This document shows positions 54,307 to 63,966 of a DNA stretch of 64,000 nt, piece by piece. The translations under genes and the position numbers were made by a program. The DNA lies in assembly GCA_964343805.1 (NCBI GenBank), contig CAYFLR010000032.1:1-64000 (forward strand), read 5' to 3'. Position 1 is the first letter of the stretch, and the number at the start of each line of letters is the position of its first letter. The notes below the pieces were generated by a model. It did not search any database. It saw nothing but the letters and a program-made list of their open reading frames with translations, and was not told the origin of the DNA. This DNA comes from CAYFLR01 sp964343805. Its GTDB lineage: Bacteria > Bdellovibrionota_B > Oligoflexia > CAYFLR01.

Positions 54307-55930
54307 TTATTGCGTTTTCTGAGCCTTTAGTAAACTATACAATTGTCCATCTGGATAGAGCTGAAAGTCTTGCAGCTCTTTTTTCATCACAACATAATTG
54401 TGAGTGTGCCATAGGTTTACATAAGGAAGCTCTTCTGCCACAATACGCTGAAGCTGTTTATAAAGTTGATTTCTTTTTTCCATATTGGGCTCAACCCGGC
54501 CAATGTTGGTGATGTGATCCACCTCCGGATTTTTAAATCGCCCTCGATTTCCACCGCTGGTGGTAGAAGATGGAATCGACCCACTATTAAAAATATAGTG
54601 ATAATGATCAGGGTCTTTGAATCCAATCCACCTTNNNNNNNNNNNNNNNNNNNNNNNNNNNNNNNNNNNNNNNNNNNNNNNNNNNNNNNNNNNNNNNNNN
54701 NNNNNNNNNNNNNNNNNNNNNNNNNNNNNNNNNNNNNTTTACATCACGGTAAAAAGTTCCCCATTCATAAGATAGAACCTTCACTCCAATACCTACTTTC
54801 TTTAGTTGAGCCCCAATCAACTTAGCAATACCAATTTGAGTTTTGTTGTTGAAAGTTTTAAACTCCAAAGTAAAGCGAGGCTTTGGACCATCTCCATCTG
54901 GATCTTTAAAACCCGCTTGATCAAGCAGAGCCTTCGCCTGTTTTAGGTCTAAATTATACTTCCTCACACCTGGCTCATAGAAAGGAGAAAAGGGAGGCAT
55001 TAAACTATCTGCAGCATCGGCCATCTCTAGAAGTTCATATTTTATGATCTCTTCTTTGTTCAGAGAATAGGCAATGGCTTGTCTCACCAACTTTTGACTG
55101 AGTATTTTATCATCAAAATTAAATCCTAAGTAAGCAGTGTTAAGACCTTTTTGCTTTTGAATTTTAAAACCCTTCTCGGTGAGAGAGGCGAGTTTATTTT
55201 TAGGAAGACTATTTTGAATCAGATCCACACTTCCTTCTAGCATCTTAAGATACATGGTATTGGGGTCTTTGATAACTTTAAATAGAAGATTCGGAGTCTT
55301 TGCCACTCCTAAAAAGTAATCCACATTCCGAGTGAGGCGGATATTACTGTCGGTTTTTTCTACAAACTTATAGGGACCTGCACCAATTAGCTTTTTATGA
55401 TAATTGGGATCATTTACCAAGGATGCAGGGATAATGCCAATGACCAGCTCTCCGACAAAAGGGGCGTGGGGATGTTTAAGAATAAAGTCCACCGTATTTT
55501 GGTCCACAACTTTGATATCAGCCACAATTTTAAGACCATGAGAGCGAGGTGAAGGGGGTTTTACATTGGGGTCTCTCACATTATCAAAGGTGGCTTTCAC
55601 ATCTCTGGCAGTAAGTAGCTGGCCGTTTTGAAAACGGATTCCTTTTCTTAATGTAAAACGATAATGGGTGGGAGAGAGCAGCGTCCATTTCTCAGCAGCA
55701 TAGGGAGTAAGTTTAGTATTTTGATCATATCGAATGAGGCTCACATTCAATAAACGGCTCACATATTGGGAGTTAGCTCCGGTAGCAAAGCGAGTATCTA
55801 AATTAACCGGCATGGATTCAAAGGCTACCACTATGGTGTCTTTATCTGTGAGAGATTTGTTGTCGCACTTACATCCCATCAAAGAAAACACAAGCAGACC
55901 ACCAAGAGTGAGTTTGATAAAAGTAAACAT
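54307..55930 (-). CDS. Solute-binding lipoprotein, family 5 (OppA-like), with assembly gap
   Basis: One gene of about 540 codons interrupted by 103 Ns (54635-54737). N-terminal part: lipobox LMGC (Cys20), AFESMPVNLDTRFAT, RYDQNTKLTPYAAEKW, YRFTLRKGIRFQNGQLLTA and KLVRQAIAYSLNKEEIIKYE. The C-terminal part after the gap runs from GFKDPDHYHYIFNSGS through a terminal YKQLQRIVAEELPYVNLWH. This is the ligand-binding subunit of the importer encoded downstream. The ligand is probably peptides, but nickel or other ligands are possible. Confidence 0.93.
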
Positions 55931-56252
55931 AAATCATCCCTTTCTAAATTTGATATTTGAATGAATAGCCTTTCTAATCTGAATTTATACTATGTCTATG
56001 GCTAGTTAACAATAAGACTTTTTTGCCTTTTTGCAATTTGTCAATTTGATATTATTATTAGAAATCTCATGACATAGTAGTTAGTATTTCTGAGTTATGA
56101 GGTAGTAAATTGTCAACATATGAATATAAAAGGGAATATTACGATATTTTTGATTCACATTCCCCCTCCAGTCATTATTGATGAAGCAAAATTAATTAAA
56201 GGAAATTGTAAATTTACCGAATTTAATAAAAAACTACGATAGGAGCCAAAAT
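55931..56252. other. Divergent AT-rich regulatory region
   Basis: A 322-base, very AT-rich noncoding stretch between the leftward oppA-like gene and the rightward lipoprotein gene. It holds a good leftward promoter (55984-56012, listed separately). Several poly-T/poly-A tracts and TTGTCAA copies near 56037 and 56111 are present. A TAGGAG ribosome site just before 56253 serves the next gene. No further open frame is supported. Confidence 0.6.
55984..56012 (-). promoter_or_regulatory. Sigma-70-type promoter for the opp-like operon
   Basis: On the reverse strand TTGTTA (56012-56007) and TATAAA (55989-55984) are spaced exactly 17 bases, with a predicted start near 55977, about 45 bases before the oppA-like ATG. 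Four and five of six consensus bases match. Confidence 0.6.
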
Positions 56253-56879
56253 ATGAAAACAATAACCTACTTGCTAATACTTTCTTTAATGACTTTAATG
56301 AGTTGTAAAGATAGACAACCTGAATCAGCGTCCGCTAAAGAGATCCAGGTTTCACAAGTTAACAGTGGGGAGTGGTTAACCTTAGAGGCTCAAAATGAAG
56401 ACGATATGGAGATTATTCATGTATCCCTCAACAATGATAAAACTTGGGATAACAAACCCCACTTTGCTCTAAGGTTCGATATACAAATCGTACAAAAAGA
56501 TGGCCCCGTCAGTCAACTGGAACTCCAGTGGCTCAGATTTAAGGAAATGATCAGAATCAAATATGCTGAAGTTCTTTCAGCTTCTGTTGTTAAGAATTTT
56601 TATGAATTAGGCAAAAAAGGGGTCATTACCGTATGGTCGCAAGGAAATTTATACGGCATGAAAGTCAAATACCTGCCACTTTGGGAAAAAGGGACTAAAA
56701 TAAAGAAAATAACATTATGTGCCAATCCTACTGTGGGCTTGATAAATCGTTTGTGGCCCATAGAAATTGAGACTTTTGATGGAAGGCGTTTTTCCAACCC
56801 CCCTAATGTCTGTACTCTTGGTGACGATAAATTAATTACTCCCAAAGACATTAGGAAAGTAGACCAAATGAATGATTAG
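56253..56879 (+). CDS. Lipoprotein of unknown function
   Basis: A 208-aa product with lipobox LMSC (Cys about residue 18) and a body rich in Trp and beta-strands. It contains WLTLEAQNEDDMEIIHVS and a C-terminal part with KKITLCANPTVGLINRLWPI and a second Cys. The ATG follows TAGGAGCCAAAAT. It could form a transcription unit with the following membrane protein and M48 protease genes (72 and 9 bases apart). No family is recognised. Confidence 0.6.
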   Translation: MKTITYLLILSLMTLMSCKDRQPESASAKEIQVSQVNSGEWLTLEAQNEDDMEIIHVSLNNDKTWDNKPHFALRFDIQIVQKDGPVSQLELQWLRFKEMIRIKYAEVLSASVVKNFYELGKKGVITVWSQGNLYGMKVKYLPLWEKGTKIKKITLCANPTVGLINRLWPIEIETFDGRRFSNPPNVCTLGDDKLITPKDIRKVDQMND

Positions 56880-56950
56880 TAACTTTCAACTTAGGAAGTT
56901 TCTTAGTTATATAAACTGATTAGACTCAGGCTTCCTCAAGTGAGCCACAA

Positions 56951-58429
56951 ATGAAATTCTTTATAAACATCCTATTTCTATTGATCCTATACTTCTTGTT
57001 CATACCTCAAAAAACTTTGAAAGCAGAAACGGGTTGCTCACCCCTCTGGCAGCGTTTTAATTCAAAGTCCCGATCACGCGTGTTTAGTATCCAAGTGTTA
57101 AAAGAAAAAAAATCCTATTATTTGGCTAAGCTCAAAACGAGAGGAGTGGAAGCTTTAAAAGGGGAAGTCCCCGCTTCTGCGGTGGAGAAACTCGCCTTTT
57201 TAGAGGCAATTGGTGAATATAAGGGGTACGATGCCATCTCTTTTGAATCCCGCTGGCAAAAAATGCCCAAAGGAGAAAGGAAAGAATTCAGACAGGTCTT
57301 ACGTGATTTAGATTTCAAAAAAGGAATTCGTTACTCCAGATTAGAATCAGTGCTGGTGGATGTGTATTTACAGTCTCACTTAGACCACTTTTCTTTGCGT
57401 TATTTATTTAGAAATGGGATCTCAGAAGCTTTCCATGAGCATATAGTAAGAAGGATTGAGGCTGAAATTTCGGTTAAGTCTCTTGCGGGATCTTTAAAGG
57501 AGTTGGGCTTTGTCCGTGATCCCAATTGGATTGATCGGGTCGTCGGTAAAATGGATAAATACCAGAATTGGATAGACCTTATAGTCAGTATCACATCCAA
57601 TGCCTATAGCTTGATGAATTACTATACTCCTATTTATTTGCCTCAACGGGATTTTATCTCAGATAAGGTGGATCACCGCATCATTCAAATCGCCAAAAAT
57701 CGGGGAGTCAATGAGGCGGTCAATGTTTTGAAAAGAGAGTATCCTACCCAGACTAAACTGGGGGCCGGATATGCCTTTGGTTTAAATATGCACCTGAAAT
57801 TCATGCTGATTTTTACCGTATTTTTAGGCATTTATGAAGGAATGAGCGCATTTGAAGATATGGAATTAGATGAGGAAGTGGGAGATGAGAAAACTAACAG
57901 GTTGTTTGATAATCTGAATAACATGTCATCCCATTTGCAAGGTTTAGTGGGAATTCAGCCTGGATCAGACTCCAATGAGTTAGCAAAGATAAGTCAGAGT
58001 TTAAGTGATCAGAAGAAAGATAAATTAAGAAAAGAGATCAATCACCTATTAACAGAATTGCAGGAGAGACAACAAGCCAATGATGAGTTGATTGCAAAAT
58101 TTCGTGCGGCGGTGGCAGCCAATGAAGATATTACGGTGGACCTCCCTTGGACTACATTTATAGCTATGGGAAGCGTGATAAGAAGCTTTTTTAGCACAGT
58201 TGGACGGAGAATGTTTCTCAGTTTCTATCGATCCACTAAACGAGTCAAAAGAAAAGGGCTGCTCTTATCCTCCTTTATTGGTGGGATTGGAATCATTTTC
58301 ATTGCCAATGACATGAAAATTAAAATCACAGTTCCCAAAGACAAAATTCCGGGACTTCTCAAAGAGCTAGAGAAGAAGAAACAGGGTTTTGAAGCCTCCA
58401 GAGACTATTTAGAAAAGCTAAACCTTTAG
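56951..58429 (+). CDS. Membrane protein of unknown function paired with an M48 protease
   Basis: A 492-aa protein with a signal peptide (1 to about 25, LKAE) and a helical exported domain. A hydrophobic segment lies at about 275-295 (LKFMLIFTVFLGIYEGMSAF), with a coiled coil at about 325-395. A second hydrophobic segment (LLLSSFIGGIGIIFIA, about 437-455) precedes a charged coiled tail. No catalytic motif is seen. It is separated by only 9 bases from the M48 protease gene, so it may be a partner or substrate adaptor; that is inference. Confidence 0.6.
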   Translation: MKFFINILFLLILYFLFIPQKTLKAETGCSPLWQRFNSKSRSRVFSIQVLKEKKSYYLAKLKTRGVEALKGEVPASAVEKLAFLEAIGEYKGYDAISFESRWQKMPKGERKEFRQVLRDLDFKKGIRYSRLESVLVDVYLQSHLDHFSLRYLFRNGISEAFHEHIVRRIEAEISVKSLAGSLKELGFVRDPNWIDRVVGKMDKYQNWIDLIVSITSNAYSLMNYYTPIYLPQRDFISDKVDHRIIQIAKNRGVNEAVNVLKREYPTQTKLGAGYAFGLNMHLKFMLIFTVFLGIYEGMSAFEDMELDEEVGDEKTNRLFDNLNNMSSHLQGLVGIQPGSDSNELAKISQSLSDQKKDKLRKEINHLLTELQERQQANDELIAKFRAAVAANEDITVDLPWTTFIAMGSVIRSFFSTVGRRMFLSFYRSTKRVKRKGLLLSSFIGGIGIIFIANDMKIKITVPKDKIPGLLKELEKKKQGFEASRDYLEKLNL

Positions 58430-58438
58430 GAAAAAGAC

Positions 58439-60217
58439 ATGATTGATTTTTTTGAACAGCAAGAAAAAGCCAGAACCAAGTCCCATTTCTACACCTTTGT
58501 TTATATTTTATTCTTTGTTATCATTGCCGTCCTCTTAACTACCACTATCATAGTTACCCTCCCCACTATGTTCTTTGAAGGATTTACTGGGGCTCCTACG
58601 GCCTGGAAGATGCTTTTTAATAACCCTATGGACTTTATAGAGTCGGTAAGTCCCACTATGGCCGGTGTGTTATTTTTTATAATTATTACATCCCTGTTTG
58701 GAATTGGAATATCAATTTACAAAGGAATGATAAAAGAACCAGGACAAACTTTTTTTGAAGATAAGAAAGCAAAGTTAGTTACATATGACACTAAAGATCC
58801 CAAGAAAAGAATCCTTTTAAATGTGGTGGAAGAGATGGCTATCGCCGCAGGGCTCCCTACGCCACCCACTTATTTATTCGATGAAAAGGGAATCAATGCC
58901 GTGGCTTCCGGAGGAAATCCTTTTAACGCAGTTGTAGCTGTCACCCAAGGTGCTTTAGACCATTTAGAACGTGATGAACTCCAGGGTTTAGTGGCCCATG
59001 AAGTTTCTCATATTGCCAGTGGAGATATCAAGTTAGACCTATTGCTTCAGTCTTTAGCTGTGACTTGTACTCTGATGTCATTTGTGATCTTTGTTCATCC
59101 CTTAGCTGCAATTATCTTTCTCCCCTTTGCCATTGTGGGGTTTACCGCATCCCAACTTTCGTACCAATTTACCGCCTTTATTAATAGACAAAGGGAGTTT
59201 ATTGCAGATGCTATGGCTATTCAACTAACTCGCAGCAATGGCCTCAAAAATGCTTTAAAAAAAGTACGTCAATTGGGATCAAGGTTTGAAAACTTTAAAA
59301 ATGAAGGCCGCAGCTTTACCTTTTTCGCTGAAGTAGAGCCCCCAAAGATTCTGTCCACTCATCCCACTCCTTTAGATCGGAGTCAATCCCTGTCGAATAG
59401 CAGAATTGACTCCTTACCAGACCAAAGCAGGGGGAGAGATTCCATTGAAAATACAGATCACGCCATCTCCTTAAGAAGAAACCGTATTCCTGATGAAGTA
59501 ACGAATATGGTGGATGGATCATTGGGAGCCTGCATTGTGGCCTATCATCTGTTTTTAAGTACCGATGATTATTATAAAGAGAAGCAACTGTTTAGATTAA
59601 AACAATCTATCCAACCCTTGGTCTATGATCGATTAGTTAAATCCATTGATGAGGGATTGCAAATTCAGGAGAAACATCACCTACAGATTCTTAATACAAT
59701 CATAGCCCCCTTGAAACAGCTGAGTGGCCCTCAAATAGAAGAATTTATGCATGCTATAAAACTGCTCATTGAGGCGGACAATCAGGTTGATCTCAAAGAG
59801 TATCTCTATTCAGAAATGATCACTCGACATTTACAAAGTCAGGGATGGAAATTAAAAATAAACGCTGTCCCCCTTTCAAAAAATGAATCCATCAATTACC
59901 TTATTAATCTAGTCGCCCACTTCGGACATGATGAGCAAAACATGGTTTCTTCAGCATTTAAACAAGTGGGTAACAAACTAGAAGGAGCTAAACTTCGATT
60001 ACTTCCAGCATTCAAATGGAATGATCGTAAGTTTAATAAAGCCATTTTAGGAATTGAAAAATTAACACCCAAATCAAAACAGCATATTTATTCAGCCTGC
60101 ATCAAAATTGTTAGATATGATCGAAAAATAACTGTCACTGAACTCGAAGTTCTAGAACTTATAAGACTCTGCTTGGGGCTACCCTATAGCTATGAGTTGG
60201 AAAGTTTGCTGTACTAA
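58439..60217 (+). CDS. M48 family membrane metalloprotease with TerB-like C-terminal extension
   Basis: A 592-aa integral-membrane zinc protease. Two N-terminal helices (about 18-42, 74-95) are followed by the catalytic site His187-Glu188-xx-His191 (LVAHEVSHIASGD) and two more helices. The third ligand region REFIADAMAIQL and STHPTPLDR complete the core. This resembles HtpX/Ste24-type quality-control proteases. About 250 extra residues follow, with two similar segments (FMHAIKLLIEADNQVDLKEY and IYSACIKIVRYDRKITVTEL) that look like TerB-type helical modules. HtpX itself has about 290 residues, so this is the long form. Confidence 0.88.
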   Translation: MIDFFEQQEKARTKSHFYTFVYILFFVIIAVLLTTTIIVTLPTMFFEGFTGAPTAWKMLFNNPMDFIESVSPTMAGVLFFIIITSLFGIGISIYKGMIKEPGQTFFEDKKAKLVTYDTKDPKKRILLNVVEEMAIAAGLPTPPTYLFDEKGINAVASGGNPFNAVVAVTQGALDHLERDELQGLVAHEVSHIASGDIKLDLLLQSLAVTCTLMSFVIFVHPLAAIIFLPFAIVGFTASQLSYQFTAFINRQREFIADAMAIQLTRSNGLKNALKKVRQLGSRFENFKNEGRSFTFFAEVEPPKILSTHPTPLDRSQSLSNSRIDSLPDQSRGRDSIENTDHAISLRRNRIPDEVTNMVDGSLGACIVAYHLFLSTDDYYKEKQLFRLKQSIQPLVYDRLVKSIDEGLQIQEKHHLQILNTIIAPLKQLSGPQIEEFMHAIKLLIEADNQVDLKEYLYSEMITRHLQSQGWKLKINAVPLSKNESINYLINLVAHFGHDEQNMVSSAFKQVGNKLEGAKLRLLPAFKWNDRKFNKAILGIEKLTPKSKQHIYSACIKIVRYDRKITVTELEVLELIRLCLGLPYSYELESLLY

Positions 60218-60224
60218 GGTAGGA

Positions 60225-60260
60225 AGAAATAAAAGCACCCTCTCAATAAGGAAGAGAGGG
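60225..60260 (-). terminator. Rho-independent terminator for the subtilase gene
   Basis: On the reverse strand a 7-bp stem CCCTCTC/GAGAGGG with a 9-base loop is followed by TGCTTTTATTTC. It lies just past the subtilase stop and between two convergent genes. The T run is only on this strand. Confidence 0.75.
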
Positions 60261-60273
60261 CACTCTTAAAAAA

Positions 60274-61650
60274 TTACTTGCTAAGTTTGATAGGACTAGG
60301 TAGAGGCAGTGAGAAAAGAGGCTGAGCCTGTCCCATTCTTTCGCCTAAGCTATCAGGAACTTCCACATCACGAATTTTTTCACGGGCGATTTCGATAGCT
60401 TCAGCCAGCTTATATTCAGCACTGAGCTCAGCAGCATAAACAGCTCTTTCAGTGTTGATCATACCACCAGATGTGATTTTATTTTTAAGAAACCCTTTGT
60501 AATCTACGGTTCCCATAATAATCTCTTTCACCTGCTTAGGTGTCAGATCAGGATTCTTATTTAAGATTTGCCCAGCTACATTAGCAACAGCGGGTGCCGC
60601 TTGGCTGGTACCACTGAAATGAAGATACTCATCTCCAGGAATAGCAGATCTAATACCAACTCCTGGTGCCGCCACTTCAACCATTTTAGTTCCAAAGTTG
60701 GAGAATACTGCTAGCTCTTTGTAATCAAAGGTTGCAGCTACAGAAATAGTATTATCAGTTTTAATGTTGGCGGGGGATACAGGTAACTCATCATTGTTGG
60801 TCCCTTCATTCCCAGCAGCAATTACAAACAGGGTATTAGGAGCTGCATCAATAAAACCTTTAGTTTTTGTCAGCATCTTTTCCATCAAGATCTTGGCGTA
60901 TTTTTCAGTGTCTTCTTCGGTTGGATTTTCTACTTTAGCAATACCGAAGATTTGATTAGCAATCATACGAGCCTGCGTCATACCCAGACCAAAAGAACAG
61001 TTGGCTACTTTCATCTGTTGTTGATTTACATATTGACCCACTTGAACCAGCATTTTGGCTTGTTGACTTACGATTCCATCCATCAACATTTTGATCATAA
61101 GATCTTTGAAAAAACCAATTTTTCTAGTAGTCTCACCCAAGAAAGGTTGAAAAAGAGAAGCGCCTGGTGTTGGTGTCTCGGTAGGAATCAGTTTAATAGC
61201 CATGATTTTATTATGATCGGCATTCTCTGCAGTAATACCCGCAACATGAGTTCCATGAATAAAGTTACCAAATTTCATTAATTCAGCAACAAAGGTTTCA
61301 TCAGCGGCTTTCCCTTTGGCCCAAGAGATTTCCTCTTCAGTGGCGGTCTTATGAATCACCTTCAATTGAATTTCAAAGAATTTATAAACATCATCTGAAA
61401 AGGTTCCGAGATATTTGTAATCGATGATCTCGTTGTTCTTTTCTGCAAAGTTCCAGCCATGAACATCATCTTTATAGCCATTTTGCTCATCATCGACACC
61501 ATTATCAGCTGTTTCACCAGGATTAAACCAAGCCTTAGGAGCCAATTCGGCATGCTTTAAGTCCACCCCAGAATCAATCACCGCAATATCAGTTGATAAA
61601 CCAATCTCCGCAACAAATAGTCCCATAACACAGACTAATAAGGCCTTCAT
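60274..61650 (-). CDS. Subtilisin-like serine protease (S8), no propeptide
   Basis: A 458-aa exported protease with the full triad: Asp26 (VIDSGVD), His132 (HGTHVAG), Ser349 (SGTSQAAP) and oxyanion Asn281 (AAGNEG). A signal-like leader of about 19 residues runs directly into the catalytic strand, leaving no room for the usual I9 inhibitor/chaperone propeptide. The Asp-His distance is about 106 residues, far more than in subtilisin, so a large insertion sits there. A second insertion (about 160-215) is helical. It likely acts in the periplasm or is secreted. Confidence 0.93.
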   Translation of the reverse strand: MKALLVCVMGLFVAEIGLSTDIAVIDSGVDLKHAELAPKAWFNPGETADNGVDDEQNGYKDDVHGWNFAEKNNEIIDYKYLGTFSDDVYKFFEIQLKVIHKTATEEEISWAKGKAADETFVAELMKFGNFIHGTHVAGITAENADHNKIMAIKLIPTETPTPGASLFQPFLGETTRKIGFFKDLMIKMLMDGIVSQQAKMLVQVGQYVNQQQMKVANCSFGLGMTQARMIANQIFGIAKVENPTEEDTEKYAKILMEKMLTKTKGFIDAAPNTLFVIAAGNEGTNNDELPVSPANIKTDNTISVAATFDYKELAVFSNFGTKMVEVAAPGVGIRSAIPGDEYLHFSGTSQAAPAVANVAGQILNKNPDLTPKQVKEIIMGTVDYKGFLKNKITSGGMINTERAVYAAELSAEYKLAEAIEIAREKIRDVEVPDSLGERMGQAQPLFSLPLPSPIKLSK

Positions 61651-61728
61651 AGTACCTCCCTAAAGAAAATTATTATGCAATTAATGGTATTTTAACCCAT
61701 AACGCATCTCAATTGGAAAGGCAAGAGA

Positions 61729-63966
61729 TTATTTTTTGACTTCTTTTTCGAGGGCTTGAACAAGGTGAGCTAGACTTACTTTGACACATTCGTTACAGTA
61801 ACCGAATTCCTTGCACATGTTACTGAAGACGAGTTTGGATCGTTCGATTCTTTCCTTAGTTAAGATCGATTCATTATCTGTCCCGAGTAATAACATGTCA
61901 CTATAAACTTGGTTGATGAGAACCCGTTTTGATTTATAAAAATTATGGCTTAAGCTATCGTAGTGAACTTTAAGAACTTGCTCCAAAACCACTTCCTCGT
62001 TGGGGTGATCAATTTTGAAAGCACCAATTTTAGATAAGATGGCATTGCGAAACTCGGTTTTATTACCGGTTTTACCTATCTTGGATTCAATATCCTGCAT
62101 GAACTGCTCATCGGGATCTTCGTAATTTTTAGAAATAGAACTGAAGACTTTTTCCTTTTTGATAAAGGCTGTCACATGACTGACATACTTCTTAAAAAGA
62201 TCCGACTGTTTATCTTCCTGAATGAGATCCATCGCTTGATAGAGTTCTCTTTCAAAAATTTCTAAGAATTCTTTTTCCACCGTCTTAATAAAATCTGCTG
62301 GTCGGTGATATTGATCTCTGGCCTCAATTTGGAGGAATTCATAAACAGACTTATCTTTCACCAACCACTTTAACTCTTCCATGATGGACAGAAAATTGAG
62401 ACAGGCATGTTCAGAATTTTGAGAAGCGTGTTGAATAATGAGCTTTAGCTCCCTGGCAGAAGCACCAAATCGACCTTCATAGGCTACAGTTCCTACCGTT
62501 TCTAAACGTAAATCTTTTATAAAGGGGCGGAACTCTTCTTGCTCTTTTTCGTTAAAATAGCTAGGAACATCATTTAAATCGTAGATTTTTGCCTTATCTA
62601 TCGGAGTTAATTTTCGAATGATGTAACGAATTTTTTGAGGAAAACTATCTGGGTTCGGTTTAAAAAGACGGGTCAACACCGCCCAAAGACAAAGCAACTC
62701 AACCGAGTGAGGAGTCACATGCTTTCGCAAAGAGACTGCCTTCACATCATCTTGATAAATATCTTGCTCTTTGTGATATTCAAGCAGATAAGGCACAGTA
62801 ATAAGCTCTATTCTGCCTTTAAAGCTGGCAAAATCGGGTGATTGTTTAAAAGCATCCAAGTGCTTTTCATTGGTACTACCAATCATAATCACATCGGAAT
62901 AAACCAATGAGTTAGGAAGCTTTACGGTTCCTTTCTCTACCGTTGTTAAAAGATATTTATAGGTTTCCACCGGTCTTTTTAACAAATCTGAGTATTCAAT
63001 AACCCCTCGGTTGGCATCAATAAGATCTCCTGCCGGCTCAAAAAATCTAAGGTTTTGGAGAACGCTTGGCAGATTTTGAAAGTTGTTATCCATAGTGATC
63101 TGACGCTCATTAGCATCAATGTGCATTTGCGGCTCTACAGTTGCCAGACCCACTCGATACTTTTTGGAATAGGTGTATCTTTCTACCTGAATATGTTTGA
63201 AGACCTTAACCAGATCTCCTTTGTAGACTGTGATCAGATTTTGGAAAATTTGCTGACATTTTTTGCATAGAGAACCACCGGCAATCTGGTTTAAAAAGTT
63301 TTTCATAACCTTTTTCTTAATCCGCTTTCCCTTTAATAAATCTTGGAAAAAACCGGTCCTAATACCTTCAGGAAAGAGAAAGAGGGGGTTATCTCGGAGT
63401 TCACAAATGAGCTTACAGGCAATTTGAAAATCTTCAAGGTGGGCAAAAGAATCTAACTGACCTCCCCTACCGCTCCCTCCAAAACCGATAGGTTCATTTT
63501 GAGTGCTCACAGCATCTGTCATAACTCTCTCATTAGGAAAGATCCAATTGAATCTATAGAGAGCCCCTTCATCTTGTTGCGAATAGCTTTCCATCCCGCG
63601 AAAGAGCGCCTCTGCCAGACTCGACTTGGAAGATCCATTAGGACCATGCAGGAGAATCAAACGGTTGGCCTCACCACTATGAGAAAAATTCTTTAGGATC
63701 CTATATATGCGTGATTCAACCTCTTCTTGCCCAACCACAAATACATCAGATAAAATTTGTCCATTAAATAGACTATTTTCCTTCTTCCCCTTACGAGAGA
63801 AGTAATCAAACATATCTACCAAGTACTCAGATGTGGATCGAGCATGGAATTGGGGTTTTTCAGCCACCACATCCAGAAACTCTTCGAGCGAAAGGATGGT
63901 CTTAGTGCTAACAAAATCTTCTTTGTGCTGGTCATTGTATTGCTTAATTACGTCCTGTTTTTCCAT
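61729..63966 (-). CDS. prkA: PrkA-type serine protein kinase
   Basis: A 745-aa PrkA with an AAA-like N-terminal part (Walker A GPNGSSKSS, residues 108-116) and the family stretches LYRFNWIFPNERV, ANRGVIEYSDLLKRPVETYK and SDVIMIGSTNEKHLDAFK. The C-terminal kinase-like PrkA domain contains GASARELKLIIQHASQ. A CKKC pair (about residue 234) suggests metal binding. In other bacteria prkA is followed by yeaH/DUF444 and spoVR genes in stress or developmental regulons; here the downstream neighbour is the subtilase gene. AAGGA precedes ATG 63966. Confidence 0.93.
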   Translation of the reverse strand: MEKQDVIKQYNDQHKEDFVSTKTILSLEEFLDVVAEKPQFHARSTSEYLVDMFDYFSRKGKKENSLFNGQILSDVFVVGQEEVESRIYRILKNFSHSGEANRLILLHGPNGSSKSSLAEALFRGMESYSQQDEGALYRFNWIFPNERVMTDAVSTQNEPIGFGGSGRGGQLDSFAHLEDFQIACKLICELRDNPLFLFPEGIRTGFFQDLLKGKRIKKKVMKNFLNQIAGGSLCKKCQQIFQNLITVYKGDLVKVFKHIQVERYTYSKKYRVGLATVEPQMHIDANERQITMDNNFQNLPSVLQNLRFFEPAGDLIDANRGVIEYSDLLKRPVETYKYLLTTVEKGTVKLPNSLVYSDVIMIGSTNEKHLDAFKQSPDFASFKGRIELITVPYLLEYHKEQDIYQDDVKAVSLRKHVTPHSVELLCLWAVLTRLFKPNPDSFPQKIRYIIRKLTPIDKAKIYDLNDVPSYFNEKEQEEFRPFIKDLRLETVGTVAYEGRFGASARELKLIIQHASQNSEHACLNFLSIMEELKWLVKDKSVYEFLQIEARDQYHRPADFIKTVEKEFLEIFERELYQAMDLIQEDKQSDLFKKYVSHVTAFIKKEKVFSSISKNYEDPDEQFMQDIESKIGKTGNKTEFRNAILSKIGAFKIDHPNEEVVLEQVLKVHYDSLSHNFYKSKRVLINQVYSDMLLLGTDNESILTKERIERSKLVFSNMCKEFGYCNECVKVSLAHLVQALEKEVKK

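Noticed and set aside
54466..54825. A 119-aa rightward reading frame across the 103-N gap
   Set aside because: It is mostly unknown residues and lies antisense to the solute-binding gene, whose two halves match family 5 binding proteins.
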